DNA of 64,000 nt from Smittia aterrima (lineage: Eukaryota > Arthropoda > Insecta > Diptera > Chironomidae). Under the pieces are notes generated by a model. It was not told the DNA's origin. It did no database searches and worked only from the letters and a program-made list of their open reading frames with translations. The translations under genes and the position numbers were made by a program. Each line of letters begins with the position of its first letter. Position 1 is the stretch's first letter. Positions 40,401-49,791 of this stretch are shown piece after piece. The stretch covers positions 4,216,854 through 4,280,853 of the forward strand of contig CP093830.1 in NCBI GenBank assembly GCA_033063855.1. The letters are read 5' to 3'.

Positions 40401-41998
40401 TTATCCTCGAGGTAGGTTCGCTGGGAATGAAATTGATGTTCGTTTTGAACTCTGCGGTTCATTGAAAATATTCATTTGACCTAGAGGTCGAGTTGAGATT
40501 ATCATGATAATGTTTTTATATCTCTCTTCTCTCATCTTTCATCTGTCTGTAGAACTCCGATTTTTGATTTGACGGGATTGCAGCCTGGAAACGAATACGA
40601 AATTGTCTTGTCAGCAGTAAACAAGAAAGGAAGATCGCCGCCAGTGTCGCTGTCAAGCTACACGTTAAAAGTTCCCGAGAAGCATACCGACTTAGCTGTG
40701 ACTGTGACGACAGCATTGATGCAGAAGCGGGAGATCTTGATGATGTTGGCTGGAAGCGTCATCGGGATTATCTTGATTGCTTTGCTGATAACAATCGTTG
40801 CGAAGCTGAGAGGATCAAGAGGATTAGACTCGAAGCCAATGACTTCGAGTCTTCCTCCGATGCCTCACAATGTCGACGACCACCAGCAACATCGACAACA
40901 TCAATTGGAGTCACCCGATAGCTCTGACAAAAATCCCGACATCATTCCTCACACGACGCTCGAAGAGTGGCAGGAGGCGAACAAACAGATTTATGGCTCG
41001 ATGCATTATAGGATTCCCACATTGCAGCAGCCACAGACAGCTGCTGCTGCTCCTGCTTACAATCCTACTGCCAACGGCATGATAATTTATTCTGGCGCCA
41101 CATTGGGTCGCCCTCACATGAATAATAATTTTAAACGGATCGATTCTAATGGCATTTGTGCTCAGCAGGTGAAACTCAAAACTTTTCAAACTCAATTCCG
41201 GCGTGAAAATCGATTTTGTTTCCCGACACTTTCGACAACTTTCCGCCATTAACGTTTGCCGCCAGATTTCTCATATTTGTTTATGATTAGATGCGAGACT
41301 TTCCAAACGTTAATGGCGCATTGATGAAAATTTCTCGTTCTCTTTGGCAATGGCTCGAGCTGAACTTAGTTGTTGTTGTTATGTGTCTGTAATCAAATTT
41401 TTTACGCACAATTTACATTCGATTTCATTCGATGATTTATGAGAAAATTCAATTTTCATTCGCTTCCATGCATCGCGTTCCCTTTTTTCGGAAAGCAGTT
41501 CGACTTGGCATCACCTCCTCTACAGCATCCGAAGTTTTATCTTCAGCATCATCATCATGCGCTCACTGCACAGCCGAGCCTCATGGTTGGAAGTTGTCAG
41601 GGAAATTTTCAAAATCCTCTAACAAATTTAAACACCGCTACATTAGATAGATTTCCACCGCCTCCTTCGCCTTCATTATTCGTATCCACAAGCTCAACTA
41701 ATCCAGTTTGCAGCTCTAATGAACCGGTAAGCATTCACAAGATTTATTGTTACTCTTTCCACATCGTTGAATGTTCGTTCGTTTTTACATTTTATTTGAT
41801 ATGTTGAATCGTTTTCCTTTCACTTCTTCTTTATGATTTATAAATTGAACAAGAAAAAAAACTTGAGACTGAAATATTTATCTATCGTTTTGTATCGTTT
41901 CTTTGTCTCTGTTGTAGCGGTCTATTCTGAAGCCAGTTCTTGAAATTCCCTATTACAATCATCAGCAAACGATGAGCAGTCAAGAGACTCCGTTTTGA
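34345..41998 (+). CDS. Sidestep-family Ig/FN3 transmembrane receptor
   Basis: Eleven exons by my join: 34345-34429, 37129-37565, 37637-37859, 38236-38387, 39063-39207, 39321-39457, 39528-39693, 39967-40411, 40553-41168, 41499-41726 and 41918-41998. The total is 2715 nt, 904 residues, with every phase agreeing. Domains: signal peptide (1-22); V-type Ig1 (about 30-140, with LVIWYKEG and GTYRCRV); Ig2 (about 150-248, CISSGGRPLPKLTWW); Ig3 (about 250-347, VRGSRPAPKISWW); Ig4 (about 350-448, YVCTASNSEGDG); Ig5 (about 450-550, FRWKF and LCWGLNSIG); FN3 (about 555-637, PLTNCTVVNQT and GLQPGNEYEI); transmembrane helix (about 658-680); cytoplasmic tail (681-904). The order and these motifs match the Sidestep family, neuronal and muscle surface proteins that bind Beaten-path proteins in motor-axon guidance and synaptic matching. 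Which paralogue it is I cannot tell. Exon 9 and most of intron 9 are copied inverted at 47346-48255. Confidence 0.9.
34430..37128 (+). other. Intron 1 of the receptor gene
   Basis: A 2.7-kb stretch between the proposed signal-peptide exon (donor GTAAGG) and the first Ig exon (acceptor CGTTTCAG). The open frame at 34619-35017 (132 codons) inside it has no domain and is read as chance. It is a possible home for regulatory elements, as first introns often are, but none is specifically visible. Confidence 0.5.
40557..41466 (+). repeat. Inverted repeat arm B (source copy)
   Basis: This 910-bp arm covers the receptor's exon 9 from its fifth base (end of FN3, transmembrane helix, proximal tail) plus 298 bp of intron 9. 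The inverted partner is 47346-48255: each position p here pairs with 88812-p there across the whole arm, so there is no net insertion or deletion. The one difference I noticed is the T at 40568, which reads A in the copy. Similarity stops abruptly to the right of 41470. On the left it fades into an intron with at most patchy resemblance. Since the source copy is in a complete gene, this is taken as the original. Confidence 0.9.
41244..41318. repeat. Intronic hairpin with perfect 15-bp stem
   Basis: CGCCATTAACGTTTG (41244-41258) and CAAACGTTAATGGCG (41304-41318) are perfect inverted repeats separated by 45 nt, inside intron 9 of the receptor. The loop can pair further through TCTC and GAGA. 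The whole hairpin is preserved in the inverted copy (47494-47568). It could be a tiny foldback element, a structured splicing regulator, or a pre-miRNA-like hairpin. The stem is short for a typical animal pre-miRNA. Confidence 0.6.
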
Positions 41999-42100
41999 AG
42001 TATTTTTGCATTTTAATGTCAACCAACGAGGGAAGACGACGGCGGCGAAGAACTGACGTAAAAAAAAGTTGAACGGGCGGATGAAGATTATTGGAAAAGT

Positions 42101-42106
42101 AATAAA
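42101..42106 (+). terminator. Poly(A) signal of the receptor gene
   Basis: The first AATAAA after the stop codon at 41996-41998, about 100 bp downstream. Other AT-rich variants follow, so longer 3' ends are possible. Confidence 0.5.
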
Positions 42107-44208
42107 TAATTTCTTATTCCAGAAGACTCATAAAAATTGATTATTTTCCATCGTTTGTCAATCTGCCGATGCAGGCTTGATTTGGTTTTTTTTTTCAGAT
42201 ACGAGATGTTTTTTTTATCGAATTATGATATTTGCGATAAATTTTTAGATGGAAAAAAAGTTAAAGAGATTTAAATTGCAATCGAGGGTTGTTCAGATTC
42301 TACGTTGCTCGTCTCGTTTTTTTTGTTGTTGAAAGATGAAAATTCGTTTTATTTTCAACGACAACAATGAAATCTCAAGACAAACCTCTAAAGGGATTTC
42401 AGTTGACAGATCTTACTTGGGACCCAGGTCTACTCTCTTAAATCAACACTCAGCTGTCACCTCAATTCTTCTTTAGATAAAGATTGAAACTTTTACTTTC
42501 TAGAATTTACCGAAAATTGAATTGGAAACACCTGGGACCTGCCAGCCGCACTTCGTCAGCAGAACTTAAGGCTGCGTGACGATTCGATCCCATGTCGCAC
42601 TGATTAAGAAGAAGAAACGGTAAATTCTCAATCTTATTCGCATTTCAGCTAAACTTTTGTGACTCGAGTTGAAAGGAGATCGCTAACGTAGCTAATTGAA
42701 TTAAAGAAAAGGTAATTGATTGAACATGTGACGCACGGATCGTGTTCGGCGAAGCGGAAGACATAAATTCCAGGATGGAAGGATTACTTTAGCTCTATTT
42801 CTCTCTCTAAACCCATTTTCTTCTTCCGAATTTTCACATCGTCGTCTTTCACTTTCCTTCATCGTCGTCGCCACCTAACTCACTCGTCGGCTTCCTCGTC
42901 GTTTTCTTTTATTGTCCTGAAAGGTGGTGTCGTATTCGGCTATAATTAATAGCTTAATGTTTTAACAAGCTTTCTTCTTTTCGTTTGTTCGTACAACAAG
43001 CAGAAAAGCGACGAAGCTTGTCCAGACCAGAGAAAAAGGGACACAAAGTGTTCTTCTTCACGCGTCAGATCGTTGTCGTAAAATGGGAAATGGAATAGCA
43101 ATGTTAATTAATTAAATCCAAAGGAAGATACATTTTCAGTTGACTCAGATTCAATTCTCCGTTGTCAAACAAAGCTTTCGAGCTTTATTACTTCTAGTGA
43201 AAAAAAAGGTCTCGTTCGGTTGCCAACTGATAAGCAGAATTAATCTCCGTCTCGTAAATTGATTTTATGCATTGGACGATGACGAAGCAATGTTTGGCGA
43301 GCTGTTGAAATCTCTAAACACGTATTTCAACCTACAAGCTGTTGCAAACAATACCGAACATTGTAATTCACTTAAATTCGAAGTGAAGTTGCAAGAAGAA
43401 TTCAAAAATTTAATTGAACCGCTCTCGTGCATGTAACAGGAAATGTTCATCTGTCGTTTTAATGCCCTTTCGTTTGAATGTCCAACGAGATTATGGCAGA
43501 TGAAATGAGCTTTATCAAATTTACCTTAAACGCTATGAAAGACCAAAACAATTTACGAAATTTGAGAAGCAATGAGAACGACAGAGATGCTTCTTCGTTT
43601 AGGGAAAGCTCCAACAATTGCGTTTGAAGTGGATTTGCTTAAATGGATTTGCAAGTTTTCTTGTCGCATGGAGAGCTCTGTTAGTTTCTCTTTTTTCGTC
43701 TTTTCGACATGAAAATTGCTGAAACAATAGAAGAGGGAATTTGAATAATTTTCTTGAAAGATAGAAAGAGACTTTAATGCAAAATCCTTGTCAAATTCTC
43801 GAGATTAAGCTGTTAGAATCAATTTAATTCCAGCCCGATTTATGGCATCATCAACTTGGTATGGAAATGTCTTTAAAGTGGAGAACTTAAAGCGAATACG
43901 TCCTCGATTTAAATTTATCTTTTGAAGAGGCGAGATACGCCCAATGTTGACGTCAAAGTGTATCAATACGACCCCAATCGACGCTTCCTTGAATTTCCAT
44001 CAAATCTCAAGCACATTCTGCTCATCTTGTTAAAGTAAAAGACGTTTCTCTAACCTGTCTTGCCATTTAACGTTGCGTTCTTTCGATGAAAGGAAGAGCA
44101 ACAATCTCACCTTTTGCGCTTTAGCGTTGAAAACCTTTGGGAAAATTGACAGCATAAACTCTTGGGTGATAAATTTCCATCAGAAAGGAAATTGAATAAA
44201 GCTCATCT

Positions 44209-44228
44209 CACACATACACACACACACT
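44209..44228. repeat. AC dinucleotide microsatellite
   Basis: An AC run with one interruption (a T for a C), in non-coding sequence. Confidence 0.7.
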
Positions 44229-45539
44229 CGTGAAATACGCATCAGACCCGCCACTTCGATAAATCATTGTAAAATCCTTTTTGAATTGGATTGAATTCGT
44301 TGGCTGCCGTTCGGCATGGAAGGAAATCAAATCAAGCAAAGACAACTTAAGACTATGAAATTCCTCTCAAATCTCAATTATTTTAAAATGTTATCGATTG
44401 TCGAGGGAAAATTGTCGGAGGCTTTACGTACGAAGGCAATGAATCTGAGGCTGAGGCAGCAAACGCTTATGAGCACGTTCGAGCTAAGAGCTTTCGAGAA
44501 GAAAAGCTTTCACCCAAACGATTTAATCCAATCAGCGTTGATTCAATCTCTAATGCCTCTTGCCACCTAATTCTTCAAACCTGTCAAACCAGAAAAGTTG
44601 CCCGTTAATAATTCACGAATCTCCCTGCTCGCAAAGCATCGCCGTTGGCAAACGAATCAAGACAATGACACGAGGCCATAATTTTGATTTATAAATTTTT
44701 CCCAATCCTTTCCCCGCTTCGAATTTCCCAAATTCGTCCTTCTGAGTGCTATTCAATGTTCAGCGAGCGCTTTTTAGAAAATATTGATAGGCGAGTATTT
44801 GCATCGTTCATAAATTATTGCGGAAAGTTGAAAGATTTTGACAGCGCATTTATCCGATTTTCGCTGCGGTCGAACTTTGCTGGCCGCAATATTTTACAGA
44901 AATTTTCATTCATCAACAATAACATCCCTTTCAGCTCTCGCGCGGCTCCAGACCTCGCTCGTTTGTTTTATGGAAAATAGTTTTCGATGCTTTCAGAAAC
45001 AGATTTTAAGAGTCATTCGACTCCTCTTCGTTCCTTTATTCATGCCACGACCCCCTTAATGAAGATAGAGAAAGAAAGGGGAAAATATTGTTGTTTCAAG
45101 TGATAATTCCACCGCGGAGATTACTTTCATAAATTAGCCTGCATCGCTCGTTTAAAAGCTTTTGTCTTTTTTCGCCATTCACAGTTTTCTCTCTTTCACT
45201 AGCTTCGTCTTTGTGAAGATAGCAAATCATTAGTTAATGCGCCCTGAAGACACATTAAAGAAGTCAACAATCTGAATAAAAGTCGAGAGTTCTCTGCTTT
45301 GTAAACTAGAACGAGCTTTTTTCATTAAACTTTATTTATTAAAGAGCTTTACAACTTTTTTCTTTCTTCTTTCTATTCGACGAACTTTGTGTTGCATAAT
45401 AATCTTCTGTTGAGAGGTCTCATCATGTATGAATTTATAAATGTTGTGACTTAACTTCATACAAATGAAAGCGCTTTGATGTTTCAGCTTTTAACATTCA
45501 TGTCAAACTAAATTTACTATAGAAGACTCATGCCAGAGC

Positions 45540-45563
45540 AATTCTCGCCCCACAGCGAGAATT
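45540..45563. repeat. Perfect 9-bp stem hairpin
   Basis: AATTCTCGC (45540-45548) and GCGAGAATT (45555-45563) form a perfect stem with a 6-nt loop. An outer pair AGAGCA (45535-45540) and TGCTCT (45574-45579) adds partial symmetry. There is no neighbouring U-rich tract or gene end to suggest a known RNA type, and it is not a histone-type stem-loop. Confidence 0.6.
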
Positions 45564-45773
45564 ATCATTTGAATGCTCTTACAGACTCTGAAGTCACCAC
45601 TTGAAAGTCAAGCTGTGAGAGAGAGCATACGAGAGTTGATTAGTTACGACAAATTAAAGTGCATCAGAGCCTTTTGTTCCCTCGAATGTCCTTAAGCATC
45701 GAGAAACCAAAAAAGCAAACTAAAAAGTGAACAAGCTGCAGCGCAAACCGACTGTGAAAGGAATGAGAGAAAG

Positions 45774-46105
45774 AGCAATAATTGTTCTGGAATTTAATTA
45801 ATTGTGACAGTTTTTCGTTAGTTTTCTTCGCAATTGTCTTTGTTTAAGTCGTAGAACGACAAGATAAATTGTTAACGTTGAGCGCCTATTGCGAGGCAAG
45901 TCCTCGGAACAATTAAATGGAAATTTATGTACCAAGTAAATTATCCACCTCATGTTGCTTAAGTACTTTGCGAGTTTTGTTTTTCTCCATCCACTAACGC
46001 GAAGAAATTGTTTTCGACAAAAATTGTAATTTATTGAGTTTTCTTTTTCTATCTCCTCGTTTCTTAATTCTCCGTCAACGCATCGAGTAATAAGAATGTA
46101 TGTTT
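45774..46105 (+). repeat. Diverged dispersed repeat, copy 1
   Basis: Four blocks match 54482-54810 in the same order and orientation: the start around CAATAATTGT and AATTTAATTAATTGTG, the centre around CAAGTCCTC followed by AATTTATGT, a block around AAAATTGT, and the end at GCCATTTGTCAC. Between the blocks the two copies differ and vary in spacing. This looks like an old dispersed element or a pair of related regulatory sequences. No coding capacity or terminal repeats were seen. Confidence 0.5.
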
Positions 46106-47345
46106 TCGCCATTTGTCACTCGACTACGACAAACTCTGAGTTGGAAATAAATCGTGAATTGATTTGGTGGACTTGTGATGGGAGCTCCTCGATGACATCT
46201 CAAGCCTAATGAGTTGCTTGAACTTTTGAGATTAATGAGGTGACACGACAAAGCTTTTAAGCTAATCGAAAGTTCTTAGGAGAAAAATGACGAAAAGCTG
46301 CGGAAGTGACGAGAGATTTGCGAGGAGTAGAAACTTTTTATCCTCTCTCTCGGGATAATTAAGGAAACTCGTCGAAAAATCGAAAAACCTTTGACGTCAT
46401 TTAAGCTCCCTAATTTAAAGAAGAAGAGGATGTCACAACGAAGGCTGTCAAATGTAATGAAATCGTTTGAGATCTCATTTTCCGTCAGAGGCTTAAAGAA
46501 AACGAACATTAATTCAATTACTTATGATCCGAACATGAGAGATCAAGGCGAATCCTTGAAAAATTGAATCACGTCTGAGGACAAAACAGAGAAATTCTTT
46601 CCAGAAATTGCAACAATAACAGAGACAACGAAATGAAAAGTCACGATGGTAACGAAAGGCAAACCTTAATGGAATTTGATTTCTTATCATCAAAAGCTTC
46701 GAGGGATTGTGAACGGATGTCAAGCGAAAGTCAACGTTTTGACATTTTATTTTTTTATTTATTTATTTATTCTCAGACGTTTTATCCTAACGATATGTGC
46801 TCAGCACTCGGTTGTTGTCTAATTTAATCAAAAGAAACCTTCAGTAAATCCTATCGATAGCAATGAAGATGACGCAAACATAAATCACATAACTATGTAG
46901 AGCACTGCAAATTGAATTCAATTTATGCGAAGCGACATCGATTTGACCGAAATGTATGCAAATGGATTTTCGCATAGTAAATATTATGGTAAATTGGCAT
47001 TGATAATGTTAGTGAACCGTTTTGTGCTAGATGGTTGCATAACATTAACCCACAATGAAGATTTTAAGAGAAGAAGCAGCAACCGAGGAAGGAAGTGGCG
47101 AGCAAAGGAATTTAATTTACTTAATGACAAAGAATCTTTCTTGCTTATAGCAATTTGGATGGATTTGTTGCCTTAAGGAATTTCTTTTCTATTCAAGGAG
47201 TTTTGGAAGGAGATTTATTGCTGGATGAAGGACACGGAATGAAGAAGACAAGCCAGCACTTTAAAAGTGTTTCAATTTCATTTCAAATAAATTGATGAGA
47301 TCATGTGAAGTTTTGTTGCTGAAATTTCGTGGATTGCAAAGCATT

Positions 47346-48255
47346 GAAGCGAATGAAAATTGAATTTTCTCATAAATCATCGAATGAAATCGAATGTAAA
47401 TTGTGCGTAAAAAATTTGATTACAGACACATAACAACAACAACTAAGTTCAGCTCGAGCCATTGCCAAAGAGAACGAGAAATTTTCATCAATGCGCCATT
47501 AACGTTTGGAAAGTCTCGCATCTAATCATAAACAAATATGAGAAATCTGGCGGCAAACGTTAATGGCGGAAAGTTGTCGAAAGTGTCGGGAAACAAAATC
47601 GATTTTCACGCCGGAATTGAGTTTGAAAAGTTTTGAGTTTCACCTGCTGAGCACAAATGCCATTAGAATCGATCCGTTTAAAATTATTATTCATGTGAGG
47701 GCGACCCAATGTGGCGCCAGAATAAATTATCATGCCGTTGGCAGTAGGATTGTAAGCAGGAGCAGCAGCAGCTGTCTGTGGCTGCTGCAATGTGGGAATC
47801 CTATAATGCATCGAGCCATAAATCTGTTTGTTCGCCTCCTGCCACTCTTCGAGCGTCGTGTGAGGAATGATGTCGGGATTTTTGTCAGAGCTATCGGGTG
47901 ACTCCAATTGATGTTGTCGATGTTGCTGGTGGTCGTCGACATTGTGAGGCATCGGAGGAAGACTCGAAGTCATTGGCTTCGAGTCTAATCCTCTTGATCC
48001 TCTCAGCTTCGCAACGATTGTTATCAGCAAAGCAATCAAGATAATCCCGATGACGCTTCCAGCCAACATCATCAAGATCTCCCGCTTCTGCATCAATGCT
48101 GTCGTCACAGTCACAGCTAAGTCGGTATGCTTCTCGGGAACTTTTAACGTGTAGCTTGACAGCGACACTGGCGGCGATCTTCCTTTCTTGTTTACTGCTG
48201 ACAAGACAATTTCGTATTCGTTTCCAGGCTGCAATCCCGTCATATCAAAAATCGG
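47346..48255 (-). repeat. Inverted repeat arm B' (copy of receptor exon 9)
   Basis: The reverse complement of 40557-41466, 910 bp, 5879 bp away, with one base difference noticed. It contains the transmembrane and proximal cytoplasmic coding sequence and the start of intron 9, including the intact donor site and the hairpin. It lacks the splice acceptor and the first four bases of the exon. No upstream Ig or FN3 exons were found beside it, so it is a fragment, not a second gene. Confidence 0.9.
47560..48243 (-). pseudogene. Truncated receptor copy with an open 227-codon frame
   Basis: Inside arm B', a T-to-A change turns the codon matching L603 of the receptor into ATG. From there the frame runs 227 codons to a stop inside the copied intron: the last part of FN3, the whole transmembrane helix, the tail to AQQ, then 28 intron-derived codons. 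It has no signal peptide and no Ig domain. If transcribed, it could make a membrane-anchored protein with only a cytoplasmic tail, or an antisense RNA to the receptor. Without a visible promoter or upstream exon it is best called a partial duplicate or pseudogene. Its identity to the source is too high to judge selection. Confidence 0.6.
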
Positions 48256-48462
48256 TAGACAGATGTGCGAAAAGAGATAGGTAAACAATGAGATAAAGAT
48301 AACAACAAACTCGATTGTTCTCAAAGATTTGTAGATTGATGAAAGTGAAGGTCGAGGTCAATCGGATGAACATGGATAGCATTTTTATAGCGAAGCATTC
48401 AACTGTGAAAAGCAACGTTCTCCTTCAAGTTGAGCAACTCTTTAAGTGCTTGGTAAAATATA
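48256..48462. other. 207-bp linker between the two inner repeat arms
   Basis: Unique sequence joining arm B' to arm E. I found no matching stretch elsewhere in the window. It may be a third copied fragment from outside the window, or remaining original DNA. Confidence 0.5.
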
Positions 48463-48995
48463 TGCTAAAAATAAATCTTCGGCAGACATCGAAACATGTG
48501 ATTTTGCGGGTTTTGAGGCGTGAATGGCATGAGAGAGGGAGTGTGTGGAACAATAATGTTTATTTTTTGTGGTGTCTTGTCGTAAACATTTTTCCTTTCT
48601 TCTCTGTTCGACTTTATTGTTCCATTTCCATACCGAGCATGAAAACGCTCCCCATACGAGAACTTATTGTTCTTCCTCTCGTTCACTTCTTCGACGAAGA
48701 AGAATCAACGAAGGGACGAGGAAAGAAAATCTATTGCGGCGAGCTAGTTGTGTGTGGCTGGCTGGATGCGAGTAAATTATTTTTATGCTTTTTATGTTTC
48801 CGAGGAAATGCAAAACAAACAATGAACATCAACATAATAAATGTCCCAATGCTGGTCGACCGAGTGGCAAAGGTGGCGGAGAAGACTTCAGGGCGGATGT
48901 TCTTTGAGATTGTGTCAGAAGCAAACAGAGATTTACACGCACTCCTCATCTTCGTTGTCGAGCAGTTAAACGTGTAAGAATTTATTTTTATTGGA
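48463..48995 (+). repeat. Inverted repeat arm E
   Basis: This 533-bp arm is inverted at 55879-56410 (532 bp), with a 6.9-kb spacer. I noticed one single-base deletion (CCCC near 48650 against CCC near 56220) and three substitutions, all three clustered near 48954-48969. The arm ends share a short inverted motif, TAAAAATAAAT, which hints at terminal repeats of a small mobile element, but no target duplication is seen. One strand carries a long open frame (to 48977) that the deletion breaks in the other copy, so coding is unlikely. Confidence 0.85.
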
Positions 48996-49537
48996 TAAGA
49001 TTAAAGGGAATCAGAGGTTTCTTCGTTTATTCATCTTCATAGCCATCAGCAGACTTCAATATCTTCTTCTTCTGCTAAACTACGTGGCGTCTTTAAAAAT
49101 GACTTGAATAAAGGAAAACCTCGGGGACTCCAGCAGCTGCGAAAAAGTCAATAATCATCAAAGCTCCATCAAATATGAAAGAAATGAATGTTTATTGCAT
49201 TTTTATAATGCAACAATCGAAATGCGCTTTCCACTCAACGCTCGCAGAACTTTCCCCGTCAATTGTTTTGTTTGAGAATGACAGCTTCGCTTGCTCGTGT
49301 TTCTGTTTCGGATTTTCATTGCATGGAAATTCGCGGATCAATAACACGCTATACAAAAGTCATGCGAGCTTCGAATAATGCATGAATGGGGCTTAAGTGC
49401 GGGCGGTGTTTGTCTATGAGGCGCGCGTGAAAGTTCATGCCTCGCTTGCTGTTTAACTTCACGGCACTTTAAGATTGCTTCACGTGCTCGCTGAATATCA
49501 TTTTTCTCCTTTGCGCACCTCGCTCCGCTTGCGAGCC
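48996..49537. other. Upstream region of the SHIPPO-like gene
   Basis: Non-coding sequence between arm E and the TATA-like box at 49538. It is somewhat richer in CpG than its surroundings around 49400-49530, as an insect promoter region may be. No other element is recognised with confidence. Confidence 0.35.
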
Positions 49538-49545
49538 TATTTATA
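49538..49545 (+). promoter_or_regulatory. TATA-like box upstream of the SHIPPO-like gene
   Basis: TATTTATA lies about 250 bp before the proposed ATG at 49792, after a CpG-richer stretch. A start site about 30 bp downstream (near 49570) would give a 5' leader of about 220 nt. This is inference from position and sequence only. Confidence 0.35.
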
Positions 49546-49791
49546 GAGCTGACGGCAATTCAAGACACTATGCAAAAAAATTATTTTATAAACAACGTTC
49601 TCTATTCACTCATGCATACCCATTCGCCATACATCAGCATTCATTATTTGTCGACGGTTCCGCCAGCTCTCATCATAGCAAAAAGTTCTTATTGTTGTTC
49701 GCGTGAAATTAATCGTCAAGTGAGCTTTTCGAGTGTGAGACCAAAACAAAAAAGAGAAAAAACTTTTGTGAATTTTTCATTGGTATCATCA

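Larger units (their letters stand above)
42107..47345. other. Spacer inside the first inverted-repeat pair, no gene supported
   Basis: This is the main part of the 5.9-kb loop between arms B and B'. No open frame here has a recognisable domain. It contains a short AC run at 44209-44228, a clear hairpin at 45540-45563, and a roughly 350-bp sequence at 45774-46105 that has a diverged sister at 54482-54810. It may hold regulatory DNA for the receptor or for the downstream gene. Confidence 0.5.

Noticed and set aside
42570..42600. Another T-loop-like match (GATTCGATCCC)
   Set aside because: No matching stems or cloverleaf on either side.
48315..48977. A 220-codon open frame across the linker and arm E
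   Set aside because: It starts in the linker, shows no domain, and is broken by a one-base deletion in the near-identical arm E'. Long frames on both strands of the arm indicate chance openness.
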